A stretch of 8,160 nt of DNA from contig NVTH01000139.1 of NCBI GenBank assembly GCA_002401525.1, positions 1,007 to 9,166 on the forward strand, given 5' to 3'. The DNA is from Moraxellaceae bacterium (GTDB taxonomy: Bacteria > Pseudomonadota > Gammaproteobacteria > Pseudomonadales > UBA3067). Position numbers and translations under genes: made by a program. The stretch's first letter is position 1. Every line of letters begins with the position of its first letter. Under the pieces are notes generated by a model. The model was not told where the DNA came from, ran no database searches, and saw nothing but the letters and a program-made list of their open reading frames with translations. Shown in pieces: positions 1-6,131 of this stretch.

Positions 1-29
1 TCAATTAACGAGTTCTAAATCGACATGGT

Positions 30-47
30 TTCCCGCCTTCGCGGGAA
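30..47. repeat. Short GC-rich hairpin, REP-like
   Basis: Perfect 7-bp inverted repeat TTCCCGC/GCGGGAA around a CTTC loop, followed by TGACGAGA. The core TTCCCGCCTTCGCGGGAATGAC resembles a palindromic intergenic repeat that I recall as common in gammaproteobacterial genomes. It probably belongs to a repeat cluster that begins left of the window. Alternatively it is the terminator hairpin of an upstream gene, but no T-tract follows it. Confidence 0.5.
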
Positions 48-68
48 TGACGAGAGATGCGGAAATAT

Positions 69-128
69 CGGGGTGGGTGCGAATATGACCAGGTGGGTGC
101 AAGCATCACGGGGTGGGTGCGAAAATGA
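69..128. repeat. Three tandem 20-bp direct repeats (GGTGGGTGC core)
   Basis: Three head-to-tail 20-bp units occupy 69-88, 89-108 and 109-128. GGTGGGTGC is identical in all three (72-80, 92-100, 112-120). Units 1 and 3 differ at one position only, while unit 2 has several changes. The sequence at 49-68 may be a decayed further unit. No gene is attached and the array directly follows the REP-like hairpin, so this is most simply an intergenic satellite. Iteron-like protein binding cannot be excluded, since 20 bp is about two helical turns. Confidence 0.75.
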
Positions 129-584
129 TGGTATGTGAATAAAATAACAGAGCCTCTTTATCAATTTTTAAACTACACAATAAATCCAATACCCATTAGC
201 CACAATCCATGCCATTCCAATCTGTTTTTTCAGCGTTTCAATTCGGAACAAGGTCACAGTTTTCTCAGCTTAATTTATTATAAAACCACTCACCTTAGAC
301 CCCCTTTTGATTTATGGCAGCGTAATATCAAAATATATATTTTTAAACCCAAAATATACCTGCCTCAAAAAACTATCAAGAATTTAGCGGCGCTTTCGCA
401 ATCCAAATAGCGAGTTTCATTATTTATATTGAAACTCGCTGTTTCTCGCATCAATTATTTCCAAGTGACTATTTTCAACAATGATCAGCACCAGCGCACA
501 AATTTAGTTATATCGATTACTTTTTTAAAGTTAACTATATTCAATTTTTAAGCATAAAAATCAAAACTGAACGCTTTCTTCTTT
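129..584. other. AT-rich intergenic region, no convincing gene
   Basis: About 450 bases of strongly AT-rich DNA between the repeat array and the promoter region. A GTG-initiated open frame of 91 codons (135-410) has no Shine-Dalgarno, no recognisable domain and an unbiased composition, so I do not call it a gene. The only structure seen is the stem-loop at 405-444. No tRNA or other RNA gene is recognisable, and no likely minus-strand gene is seen. Confidence 0.6.
405..444. terminator. 15-bp stem-loop, possible bidirectional terminator
   Basis: Inverted repeat of 15 bp (405-419 with 430-444, one G-U pair) around a 10-nt AT-rich loop. The arms contain AGCGAGTTTCA and TGAAACTCGCT. A-rich bases open the left arm and T-rich bases close the right arm, as in factor-independent terminators, but the T-run is only three bases. 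It lies about 240 bases upstream of pilG and could insulate the cluster from upstream transcription, or could be another type of palindromic element. Confidence 0.4.
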
Positions 585-612
585 ACTGTCAAAAATCACC
601 CCCCGTGACAGT
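585..612. promoter_or_regulatory. Candidate operator: ACTGTCA-N14-TGACAGT
   Basis: Perfect 7-bp inverted repeat with arms at 585-591 and 606-612, centred 21 bp apart, or two helical turns. This geometry suits a dimeric DNA-binding regulator. The right arm abuts the extended -10 element at 613-621, so a bound protein would sit over the promoter. The regulator is unknown, and a chance occurrence is possible with 7-bp arms in AT-rich DNA. Confidence 0.35.
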
Positions 613-621
613 TGCTATAGT
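613..621 (+). promoter_or_regulatory. Putative extended -10 promoter of the pil-chp cluster
   Basis: TGCTATAGT matches the extended -10 consensus TGNTATAAT with one mismatch. No good -35 hexamer is present at the expected spacing, which extended -10 promoters tolerate. It lies about 65 bases before the pilG start codon and is the best sigma-70 candidate in the leader. Prediction from sequence only. Confidence 0.4.
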
Positions 622-643
622 AATGAGCAGGCACTCCAGCGTT

Positions 644-678
644 TATTTTTTGAGACGAATAAACTATTTTTTGAGACG
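644..678 (+). repeat. 14-bp direct repeat in the pilG leader
   Basis: TATTTTTTGAGACG occurs at 644-657 and again at 665-678, a period of 21 bp, ending 9 bases before the pilG ATG. It falls between the putative promoter and the gene, so it probably lies in the 5' untranslated RNA. The second GAG (673-675) may serve as a weak ribosome-binding site. The repeat could be a paired binding site for a regulator or an RNA-binding protein, or a simple local duplication. Confidence 0.55.
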
Positions 679-687
679 TAATAAAAT

Positions 688-1644
688 ATGACGATCGGTC
701 AAAGTATTATTTCCATCTCCCATTTAGGGTTGACGGATAGAGATCTTACGTTTATTACCAATCTATTTCGATTGGGTGCGAGCCAATTGGCGAATTATCA
801 ATTAATCCCCTCGAATCTCTTAGACCAAGCGCAAGTGGTTTTAATCAATGCAGACAGCGCAGAAAGCGTCGCTTACTGGACCACTCAAGGCAGGCGAGCG
901 GTTAATTGCCCCGCGGTTTGGATCTCTTCTGTCGCCCCCCACTCGCACGATCGCAGCCCAACGGACATTGCCTCGACTAGCATAGATCAGATCAACATCG
1001 ACGAAGCCGATATTACTGTCGCACGGCCTTTAGTTTCCAAAAAGATTTTCACCGCCTTAGGTCAAATCACCGCCCCTGCCAGCAAGCACAAAACCAACAC
1101 GGTCGCGAATGAAAATTCACTCGCCGTATTAGTGGTGGATGACAGCGAGCAAATACAACGTTATTTAGGGCTTAAGTTACCTCAGTTAATTGAAACACCG
1201 CTGGCCTTAGAGTTTGCGGACTGCGGCGAAAGCGCCATCGAAAAAACCCATCAGAAAAATTACGACTTAATTTTCTTGGACGTAACCATGCCGGGCATCG
1301 ACGGTTACAAAACTTGCAAGGCAATTCAATCCCATGCGAAAAGTTTTGTGGTCATGCTCACGAGTAACGCGTCCCCCTTCGATCGCATTAGGGGCACCAT
1401 GTCGGGATGCAGCGCCTACCTAACAAAACCACCGAATGATGAACGCCTAACCGCTGTGTTTCGCAAAATGCTCGCGCTGAAAGCTTTAGCCCAGGTCACT
1501 TCAGCCCAGGAAGTTCCCAAGCACGATACTGATTCATTTGGCGATATATCCAACAATTTACCCAACAATTTACCCAACAACTCGTCTCACCATTTAACCC
1601 AACAATTTTTTCCAAATACCCAAGATCGGAGCACAGGGCAATGA
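688..1644 (+). CDS. pilG: PilG-like response regulator with N-terminal extension
   Basis: A 318-residue cytoplasmic protein. Residues about 145-265 form a CheY-like receiver domain: acidic pair D151/D152, phospho-acceptor D198 in FLDVTMPGIDGYKTC, conserved T225 and K247 (YLTKP). The DGYKTC segment and the FDRIRG run ahead of YLTKP resemble PilG, which in Pseudomonas acts with PilH, PilI, PilJ and ChpA and signals towards pilus extension. Known PilG is about 135 residues. Here about 130 extra N-terminal residues are present; I do not recognise them, but they alternate hydrophobic strands and helices (QVVLINAD, PAVWISS) and may be a degenerate receiver. The C-terminal ~40 residues are Asn/Pro/Gln-rich and repetitive. 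An in-frame TAA at 682-684 fixes the start at or after 688. The stop overlaps the pilH start (ATGA), so translation is probably coupled. Confidence 0.8.
   Translation: MTIGQSIISISHLGLTDRDLTFITNLFRLGASQLANYQLIPSNLLDQAQVVLINADSAESVAYWTTQGRRAVNCPAVWISSVAPHSHDRSPTDIASTSIDQINIDEADITVARPLVSKKIFTALGQITAPASKHKTNTVANENSLAVLVVDDSEQIQRYLGLKLPQLIETPLALEFADCGESAIEKTHQKNYDLIFLDVTMPGIDGYKTCKAIQSHAKSFVVMLTSNASPFDRIRGTMSGCSAYLTKPPNDERLTAVFRKMLALKALAQVTSAQEVPKHDTDSFGDISNNLPNNLPNNSSHHLTQQFFPNTQDRSTGQ
1549..1604 (+). repeat. 12-bp tandem repeat encoding an NNLP-rich tail
   Basis: CCAACAATTTA copies at 1550-1560 and 1562-1572, spaced 12 bp, are followed by degenerate copies beginning at 1573 and near 1597. They are in frame and encode the NNLPNNLPNN-type tail of the PilG-like protein. 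Probably a disordered, slippage-prone linker with no catalytic role. Confidence 0.65.
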
Positions 1645-2006
1645 ATGCAGCTAAAGTATTAATCGTCGATGATTCAGCCACGGATCTGAGTAATTTAAAA
1701 CAAATCGTTGGCAAAGCAAGCCACCAAGTATTCACTGCCACCTCAGGTGCGGAAGCCATTCAAAAGGCTGAAGCGGAACACCCCAGCATTATATTTCTCG
1801 ACATCGTCATGGATGGCATTGACGGCTACAAAGCCTGCCGAGAAATTAGCCGCAACCCGTCCACAAAAGATATTCCCATTGTGTTTATCAGCAGCAAAAA
1901 TCAAAAAGCAGACGCCATGTGGGCACTTAAACAAGGTGGCAAAGCATTAATTTCAAAACCTTATTCGGAAAATCAAATACTGGATCAAATCGCAGCACTG
2001 ACTTAA
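1641..2006 (+). CDS. pilH: PilH-type response regulator
   Basis: A 121-residue single-domain CheY-like receiver. It has the acidic pair D10/D11 in LIVDDS, phospho-acceptor D54 in FLDIVM, S84 at the usual Thr/Ser switch site and K106 in ISKP. The segment KNQKADAMWALKQGG is close to the PilH pattern (K-Q-D-W-QG), which separates it from PilG. In the known Pil-Chp pathway PilH takes phosphate from ChpA and promotes pilus retraction or acts as a phosphate sink; that role is inferred here from family and position. The usual Pro after the phospho-site Met is replaced by Asp (VMDGIDGY), a small departure. The ATG overlaps the pilG stop by 4 bp and GGAG at 1628-1631 is the candidate ribosome site. 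No DNA-binding output domain is present. Confidence 0.88.
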   Translation: MNAAKVLIVDDSATDLSNLKQIVGKASHQVFTATSGAEAIQKAEAEHPSIIFLDIVMDGIDGYKACREISRNPSTKDIPIVFISSKNQKADAMWALKQGGKALISKPYSENQILDQIAALT

Positions 2007-2016
2007 TTCTTGCGAA

Positions 2017-2124
2017 GAAGGAAGCGGTGTCCTTTATTCAGGACCATCGGAGGCATGGATGCCGACGCTGAGCGTACAGGGAGGTATTCATAGCGAGTCC
2101 AGAATAAAGGACACCGCTTCCTTC
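2017..2124. repeat. 108-bp palindromic dispersed-repeat-like element
   Basis: Perfect 23-bp inverted repeat: arms 2017-2039 and 2102-2124 (AAGGAAGCGGTGTCCTTTATTC and complement). After one mismatch the pairing continues with GGAC/GTCC (2041-2044 with 2097-2100). The interior holds two more small hairpins, GGCATGGATGCC (2052-2063) and ACGCTGAGCGT (2065-2075), so the RNA would fold as a branched structure. The interior (GAGCGTACAGGGAGGTATTCATAGCGAG) resembles BIME/REP-like palindromes that I recall from marine gammaproteobacteria. It fills the pilH-pilI gap and would be transcribed, so it could attenuate or stabilise the operon mRNA. No transposase gene or clear target duplication is seen. Confidence 0.85.
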
Positions 2125-2171
2125 CAATCAGTCAAAGTTCGATATTTTAATTAACCCAGAGTTTTAGCGCC

Positions 2172-2714
2172 ATGCCAGAATTAATACCCCCAAGCGATGC
2201 CCTCGCCCTGCAACAAGGCAGCAATCCTCATTTGATTGCCGCCTTAAGCGAAGAAAAAACCGAATGGGCATTTGAGGGTCACGGATTTTTTATTCATAAC
2301 TTTGGGCTGCTCATCCCCAACCACTTGCATTGCGAAATCATCGAACAATTAAGCCTCTGCGCCATGCCCCACACCCAATCTTGGTTTCATGGCATGGCCA
2401 ACTTACGGGGTGGCATTGTGCCGGTGTTCGACTTACAACAAATGTTAGGGTTTCAACCCATCTCCAATCAAACTCGAAAACAAAAGCTTTTAGTAATTCA
2501 TACCGAAGACGAACCGTTGGGCATTTTAATCGACAAATTACCCACTCGAATTCGTCTCACCCCCCAACAACGTTTAACGCCCACGCCTTCACCACCGGGA
2601 AAGTTAGCCTCCTTTTGCGTCGACTTTTTTAAACGTGAATGCGTGTGGATTTCGTGGGACATCGAACAATTTTTTGAATCAAGCACCCAGCGAAATGTGG
2701 TTCAAATTATGTAG
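2172..2714 (+). CDS. pilI: PilI, CheW-like adaptor protein
   Basis: A 180-residue cytoplasmic protein with a CheW-like domain at about residues 38-170. The hallmark is the segment around residues 72-88 (WFHGMANLRGG then IVPVFDL), matching the CheW pattern of a small-residue-rich turn, conserved R79-G80 and a P-V-x-D-L strand. LLVIHTEDEPLGILID at about 106-121 is the following strand pair. CheW-like proteins tie the receptor signalling tip to the histidine kinase; here the partners would be PilJ and ChpA. The length fits PilI (about 178 residues in Pseudomonas). The first ~35 residues are a less conserved N-terminal tail. Start at ATG 2172, with only a weak AGAG at about 2157 as ribosome site. 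It follows the palindromic element, so its expression could depend on how that RNA folds. Confidence 0.87.
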   Translation: MPELIPPSDALALQQGSNPHLIAALSEEKTEWAFEGHGFFIHNFGLLIPNHLHCEIIEQLSLCAMPHTQSWFHGMANLRGGIVPVFDLQQMLGFQPISNQTRKQKLLVIHTEDEPLGILIDKLPTRIRLTPQQRLTPTPSPPGKLASFCVDFFKRECVWISWDIEQFFESSTQRNVVQIM

Positions 2715-2806
2715 TGCGGATTACACATTGAGATTATCTAGTTTGAATAAAGTCAGCCCATTTAAATAAAAATCGAAACCCATTTTTTTCATAGCAGGAG
2801 TAAGCA
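2715..2806 (+). other. pilI to binding-protein spacer with strong Shine-Dalgarno
   Basis: A 92-bp AT-rich spacer. AGGAG at 2796-2800 sits 6 bases before the ATG, the strongest ribosome site in this window, so the binding protein may be made in greater amounts than the signalling proteins around it. TTGAGA at 2728-2733 resembles a -35 element, but no -10 lies at the proper distance, so I do not call a promoter. Confidence 0.4.
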
Positions 2807-4075
2807 ATGACCTTTAAACATTTCTTCGCTTTGCGATTTAAAAACACACTGCCATCTACATCACTCACAATCGCAGGCGCGTTCACATTATTGCTAGCCT
2901 GCATTGCAAGCCCAACCGTAAGCCACGCAGCAGAAATTGGCGTCACTGAAAACGCCATTGTAGTGGGCGGCGTATTGGATTTAAAAGGCCAATCCAGAGG
3001 CCTCGGCATCGGCATGAAAACCGGCATCGAAGCCGCGTTTAAAGGCCAAGAAATCCAAGGCAAACGCATTCAGTACGTCACCCTCAATGATTCCTACACC
3101 CCCAGCATTACCGAAAAAAGCACCCGCCAACTCATCGACGAAGGCATATTCGCCATGCTCGGTAATGTCGGCACCCCCACCGCCAAAGTCTCTTTGCCTC
3201 TGTTAGCGGAAGCCAACGTGCCTGCGGTAGGTTTTTTTACCGGAGCCGGCTTGTTGCGCCCCGGCAAAGGCAACGTGGTGAATTACCGCGCTTCCTACAT
3301 TCAAGAAGCCGCGTCGGTGATTAACCAAGCCATTAGCAATGGCGTCAAGGCCACGGAAATTTGCGCCTACGTGCAAAATGACGCCTACGGCATGGCCGGT
3401 GTACAAGGCATCAAAATGGCCTTGGCGAAACAACCCCGGACTCGCAAAATCATTAAAGCGCTGGACCAACTGCTGGCTAAAGAAGGCGAAAACCCTGAGC
3501 GCAATAACATCGGCCCGGTGGGCGTCTATCAACGCAACACCCTCTCCTCCCGTGCCGGTTACGACTCCCTAAAGCAATGGGAGCAACAACAAAACACCGA
3601 GTGCAAACTGGTGGTGTCTGTGGGCACCTACAACGCCATTGGCCGCTTCGCTGGCTACTCGCGTTACAAAGACAACGATTGGATGATTAGCGCCGTGTCC
3701 TTCACCGGTGCAGACAACCTCAAAACCGTGCTCAGTGAATTTGGCGTCACCGATAGAATCATTATCACTCAAGTGGTGCCCGAACTGGATTCCAGCTTAG
3801 CCATCGTCCGTCACGCACGCCGTGATCTCGGCGATCGATTTGGTTACGTCAGTCTCGAGGGCTACATCGTCGGCAAAATGTTCCTCCATGCCTTGGGACA
3901 AATCGACGGCGACATTACCCGCGACAAATTCCTCGCCGTCATTCAAGGCAAACAATTTAAAGTCGATGGCTTAGCGCTCAGCTTTAGCCGCTCTAATCAA
4001 GGCTCGGATTTAGTCACCATGACTTATTTTTCTGACAACGAATTCACTCAAATGGCGTACTCCGATTGGCAATGA
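2807..4075 (+). CDS. Periplasmic ABC-type substrate-binding protein (type 1 fold)
   Basis: A 422-residue exported protein of the LivK/Peripla_BP_6 type. The N-terminus has a basic region (K4, R10, K12), a hydrophobic stretch at about 19-33 and a likely signal peptidase site after SHA (residue 41). LLLAC ending at C32 also fits a lipobox, so lipoprotein anchoring is possible. The mature start (GVTENAIVVGGVLDLKG) and the segments ending in LLAEANVPAVGFFTGA, VSVGTYNAIGRFAGY and VSLEGYIVGKMF follow the two-lobed type 1 binding fold used for branched-chain amino acids, amides and urea; the ligand cannot be told. Family members usually deliver ligand to an ABC transporter, but no permease or ATPase gene is nearby. 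The gene lies between pilI and pilJ, so I infer a sensory role with PilJ. In-frame TAA at 2801-2803 and AGGAG at 2796 fix the start. Confidence 0.85.
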   Translation: MTFKHFFALRFKNTLPSTSLTIAGAFTLLLACIASPTVSHAAEIGVTENAIVVGGVLDLKGQSRGLGIGMKTGIEAAFKGQEIQGKRIQYVTLNDSYTPSITEKSTRQLIDEGIFAMLGNVGTPTAKVSLPLLAEANVPAVGFFTGAGLLRPGKGNVVNYRASYIQEAASVINQAISNGVKATEICAYVQNDAYGMAGVQGIKMALAKQPRTRKIIKALDQLLAKEGENPERNNIGPVGVYQRNTLSSRAGYDSLKQWEQQQNTECKLVVSVGTYNAIGRFAGYSRYKDNDWMISAVSFTGADNLKTVLSEFGVTDRIIITQVVPELDSSLAIVRHARRDLGDRFGYVSLEGYIVGKMFLHALGQIDGDITRDKFLAVIQGKQFKVDGLALSFSRSNQGSDLVTMTYFSDNEFTQMAYSDWQ

Positions 4076-4080
4076 AAATT

Positions 4081-4099
4081 AATTTAAACCCTTTAAATT
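4081..4099. promoter_or_regulatory. AT-only inverted repeat between binding protein and pilJ
   Basis: AATTTAAA-CCC-TTTAAATT, a perfect 8-bp inverted repeat with a 3-nt loop, begins 5 bases after the binding-protein stop codon. It has only A-T pairs and no T-tract, so it is a weak terminator at best. It could bind a regulator, stabilise the 3' end of the upstream message or be chance in AT-rich DNA. Confidence 0.3.
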
Positions 4100-4132
4100 C
4101 GCTATTTTAGAAAAATTCAAAAGGAACTCATT

Positions 4133-6055
4133 ATGTTTTCAGAACGTTTTTCATCCATGAACATCGGTCGCCGCCTGATCGTACTGGTGACCTCCGTCAC
4201 CCTGATCATGTCCTTGATTGGCGGCATCGTAGTGTGGGAACTCAACGTTGCAGCCAACACCACCCGCGCCTTAAACCAAGACATCAGCAAAGGAGTGATG
4301 CTCAACAAACTCTCCACGTTAGTGCGTGAAGGCTTTGTCGACACCGCCAACAACGTCTTGCGCGGCTCCATCATCTGGAATGAAGCCAACCTAGAAATGG
4401 CACACACAGAAACACAATTCGCCGACCTGTGGAGTAGCTATTTACAGACCCTATCCCTCACAGAAGCCAAAGCCATTAAAGCCGAATTTGACACCCCCTT
4501 AAGCCACCTCAATAGCGCCTTTAGTGAAATCCTCAGCCTTGGCGAAACCCAATCCCGGGGCGAATTAGAATTGTTTGTTTTGAACGATTTAGATTTTTTA
4601 GTGAATCCCTTTCTAAGCACACTCAACGCCCGGGTCCAAACCCAACAGCAATTATCCGACGCCAACTTCACCGCGTTTAATCAAACCAACACCACCTTTT
4701 TATACGCCAACATATTCCTCACTTTGCTTGGGGTCCTAATGACTGCGTCGTTAGGATTTGCGATTTTAAAATCCATCACCGTGCCAATTCAACAAGTCAT
4801 GACCACCGTCAACGCCGTGGCAGTGGGCGATTATGAAGCGCGATCCAAGCTACACGGTGGCGATGAAATCAGCGAACTCGCCCTTGCCCTCGATCACATG
4901 CTCGACGATCGAGTCAACGCTTTGGTGGCCAAAGAAAAAGAAAACGACCAATTAAACGACTCCATTATTCGCCTATTGGAAGCGGTGTCCCAACTCAGTG
5001 ACAAAGACCTCACCGTCACCGTACCCGTCGGTGAAGACATCACCGGCCCCATCGCCGATGCCATGAATCTAGTGGCCTCCGAAACCGCCGACGTACTGAT
5101 TAACATTCGCGACATCGCCACGCGAGTGGAACACAGCGCCAATCACATTAAATTGCAGGGCGATAAAGTGGCCGAGATGGCGGCCAACGAGCGCAACATC
5201 GTAGATCAAACCATTGAGCGCTTGGACTCCGCCTCCAAAACCATGACCGTCATCGCCAAACTCTGCCAATCCTGTAATCAAGTGGCGGGCAAAGCCTCCC
5301 ACACCACCCAAGAAGCCTACGACGTCGTGCAAAGCAGCCTCACCGGCATGAACGAAATTCGCGAAACCATTTCCGAAACCGAAAAACGCATCAAGCGTCT
5401 AGGGGAACGTTCCCAAGAAATCAACGGCATCGTCGACCTCATTAATAACATCGCAGAACGCACCAACGTCTTGGCACTCAACGCCAGCATGCAAGCCGCC
5501 GCAGCCGGGGAAGCCGGCCGAGGCTTCGCGGTGGTGGCCGATGAAGTGCAACGCTTAGCGGAAAGTTCGCGCAATGCCACCGGCCAAATCAGCACCCTCG
5601 TGAGCAACATTCAAACCGAAACTGCGGAAACCATGGACACCATGAATCAAACCATCACCCTGGTGGTCACCGGTTCAGAGCGCGCCGCATTAGCCGGCCA
5701 ACAAATGCAGGCCACCCAACAAACCACCCACGAACTGGTGGAGTCGGTGGCGCAAATTGCCAATCGATCCTTAAAACAAGTCAAACTCAATGAAATATTA
5801 ATTAAGAAAGCCGATGACATTAAACGCAGCACCGAAAAAACCGATCATCAAGTGCAGCAACAACGCTCCCAAACCACCAATTTAGTGGACTATGCATCGC
5901 GCCTTATTAATTCAGTCAAAGTCTTTAAGCTGCCGAATCAGCAGCCATCTCAACAGCCATCTCAACTACCACCTCAACAAGCCAATCAACAAGCCGAGCA
6001 GGGGCTTCGTCAGGGCCAAGGCCACGGACGGCCCAATCATTCGGATGCCGCTTAA
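4133..6055 (+). CDS. pilJ: PilJ-like methyl-accepting chemotaxis protein
   Basis: A 640-residue inner-membrane chemoreceptor. Transmembrane helices lie at about 15-35 and 189-212, enclosing about 150 mostly helical periplasmic residues. A HAMP domain spans about 212-262, followed by a HAMP-like linker with [22 protein letters not shown] (289-310) that is typical of PilJ. The coiled-coil signalling hairpin has its tip at about 437-480 ([16 protein letters not shown], then [19 protein letters not shown]). The tail after ~600 is a Gln/Pro-rich low-complexity stretch. Known PilJ relays pilus-surface signals through PilI to ChpA. P. aeruginosa PilJ is about 680 residues with a larger periplasmic region carrying two PilJ domains; here it is about half that size and looks like one four-helix bundle, a type that can read ligand-loaded binding proteins. 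AAGGA at 4121-4125 supports the start. Confidence 0.87.
   Translation: MFSERFSSMNIGRRLIVLVTSVTLIMSLIGGIVVWELNVAANTTRALNQDISKGVMLNKLSTLVREGFVDTANNVLRGSIIWNEANLEMAHTETQFADLWSSYLQTLSLTEAKAIKAEFDTPLSHLNSAFSEILSLGETQSRGELELFVLNDLDFLVNPFLSTLNARVQTQQQLSDANFTAFNQTNTTFLYANIFLTLLGVLMTASLGFAILKSITVPIQQVMTTVNAVAVGDYEARSKLHGGDEISELALALDHMLDDRVNALVAKEKENDQLNDSIIRLLEAVSQLSDKDLTVTVPVGEDITGPIADAMNLVASETADVLINIRDIATRVEHSANHIKLQGDKVAEMAANERNIVDQTIERLDSASKTMTVIAKLCQSCNQVAGKASHTTQEAYDVVQSSLTGMNEIRETISETEKRIKRLGERSQEINGIVDLINNIAERTNVLALNASMQAAAAGEAGRGFAVVADEVQRLAESSRNATGQISTLVSNIQTETAETMDTMNQTITLVVTGSERAALAGQQMQATQQTTHELVESVAQIANRSLKQVKLNEILIKKADDIKRSTEKTDHQVQQQRSQTTNLVDYASRLINSVKVFKLPNQQPSQQPSQLPPQQANQQAEQGLRQGQGHGRPNHSDAA
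5938..6000 (+). repeat. Gln/Pro-rich repetitive tail of PilJ
   Basis: Imperfect 12-bp units of the type CAGCCATCTCAA encode [18 protein letters not shown] near the PilJ C-terminus (about residues 603-620). Probably a flexible, disordered tail. In enteric receptors a flexible tail can carry a pentapeptide that docks the methyltransferase, but no such terminal pentapeptide is seen here (the protein ends HSDAA). Confidence 0.5.
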
Positions 6056-6131
6056 TGCATTAAAAGAAGGCCAAGCGAACAAGGAAAAATATTTAAGTGG
6101 CATTTAATTTAATAAAGAGTAACGCAACGAA

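Noticed and set aside
69..128. Direct repeats as a CRISPR array
   Set aside because: The units are contiguous 20-bp copies without unique spacers, there are no cas genes in the window and only three units.
135..410. GTG-started open frame of 91 codons in the AT-rich leader
   Set aside because: No ribosome-binding site, no recognisable domain, composition simply mirrors the AT-rich DNA, and its start abuts the repeat array. A decayed gene cannot be excluded.
2017..2124. Palindromic element as a simple rho-independent terminator
   Set aside because: The loop is about 60 bases and no T-tract follows the right arm; it looks like a dispersed repeat, though partial attenuation remains possible.
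2807..4075. Binding protein as part of an ABC amino-acid importer operon
   Set aside because: No permease or ATPase gene in the window; both neighbours are chemosensory genes on the same strand.
5892..6107. Plus-strand 71-codon frame across the pilJ end and the pilJ-chpA gap
   Set aside because: Mostly out-of-frame reading of the Gln/Pro-rich PilJ tail; no ribosome site and no recognisable product.
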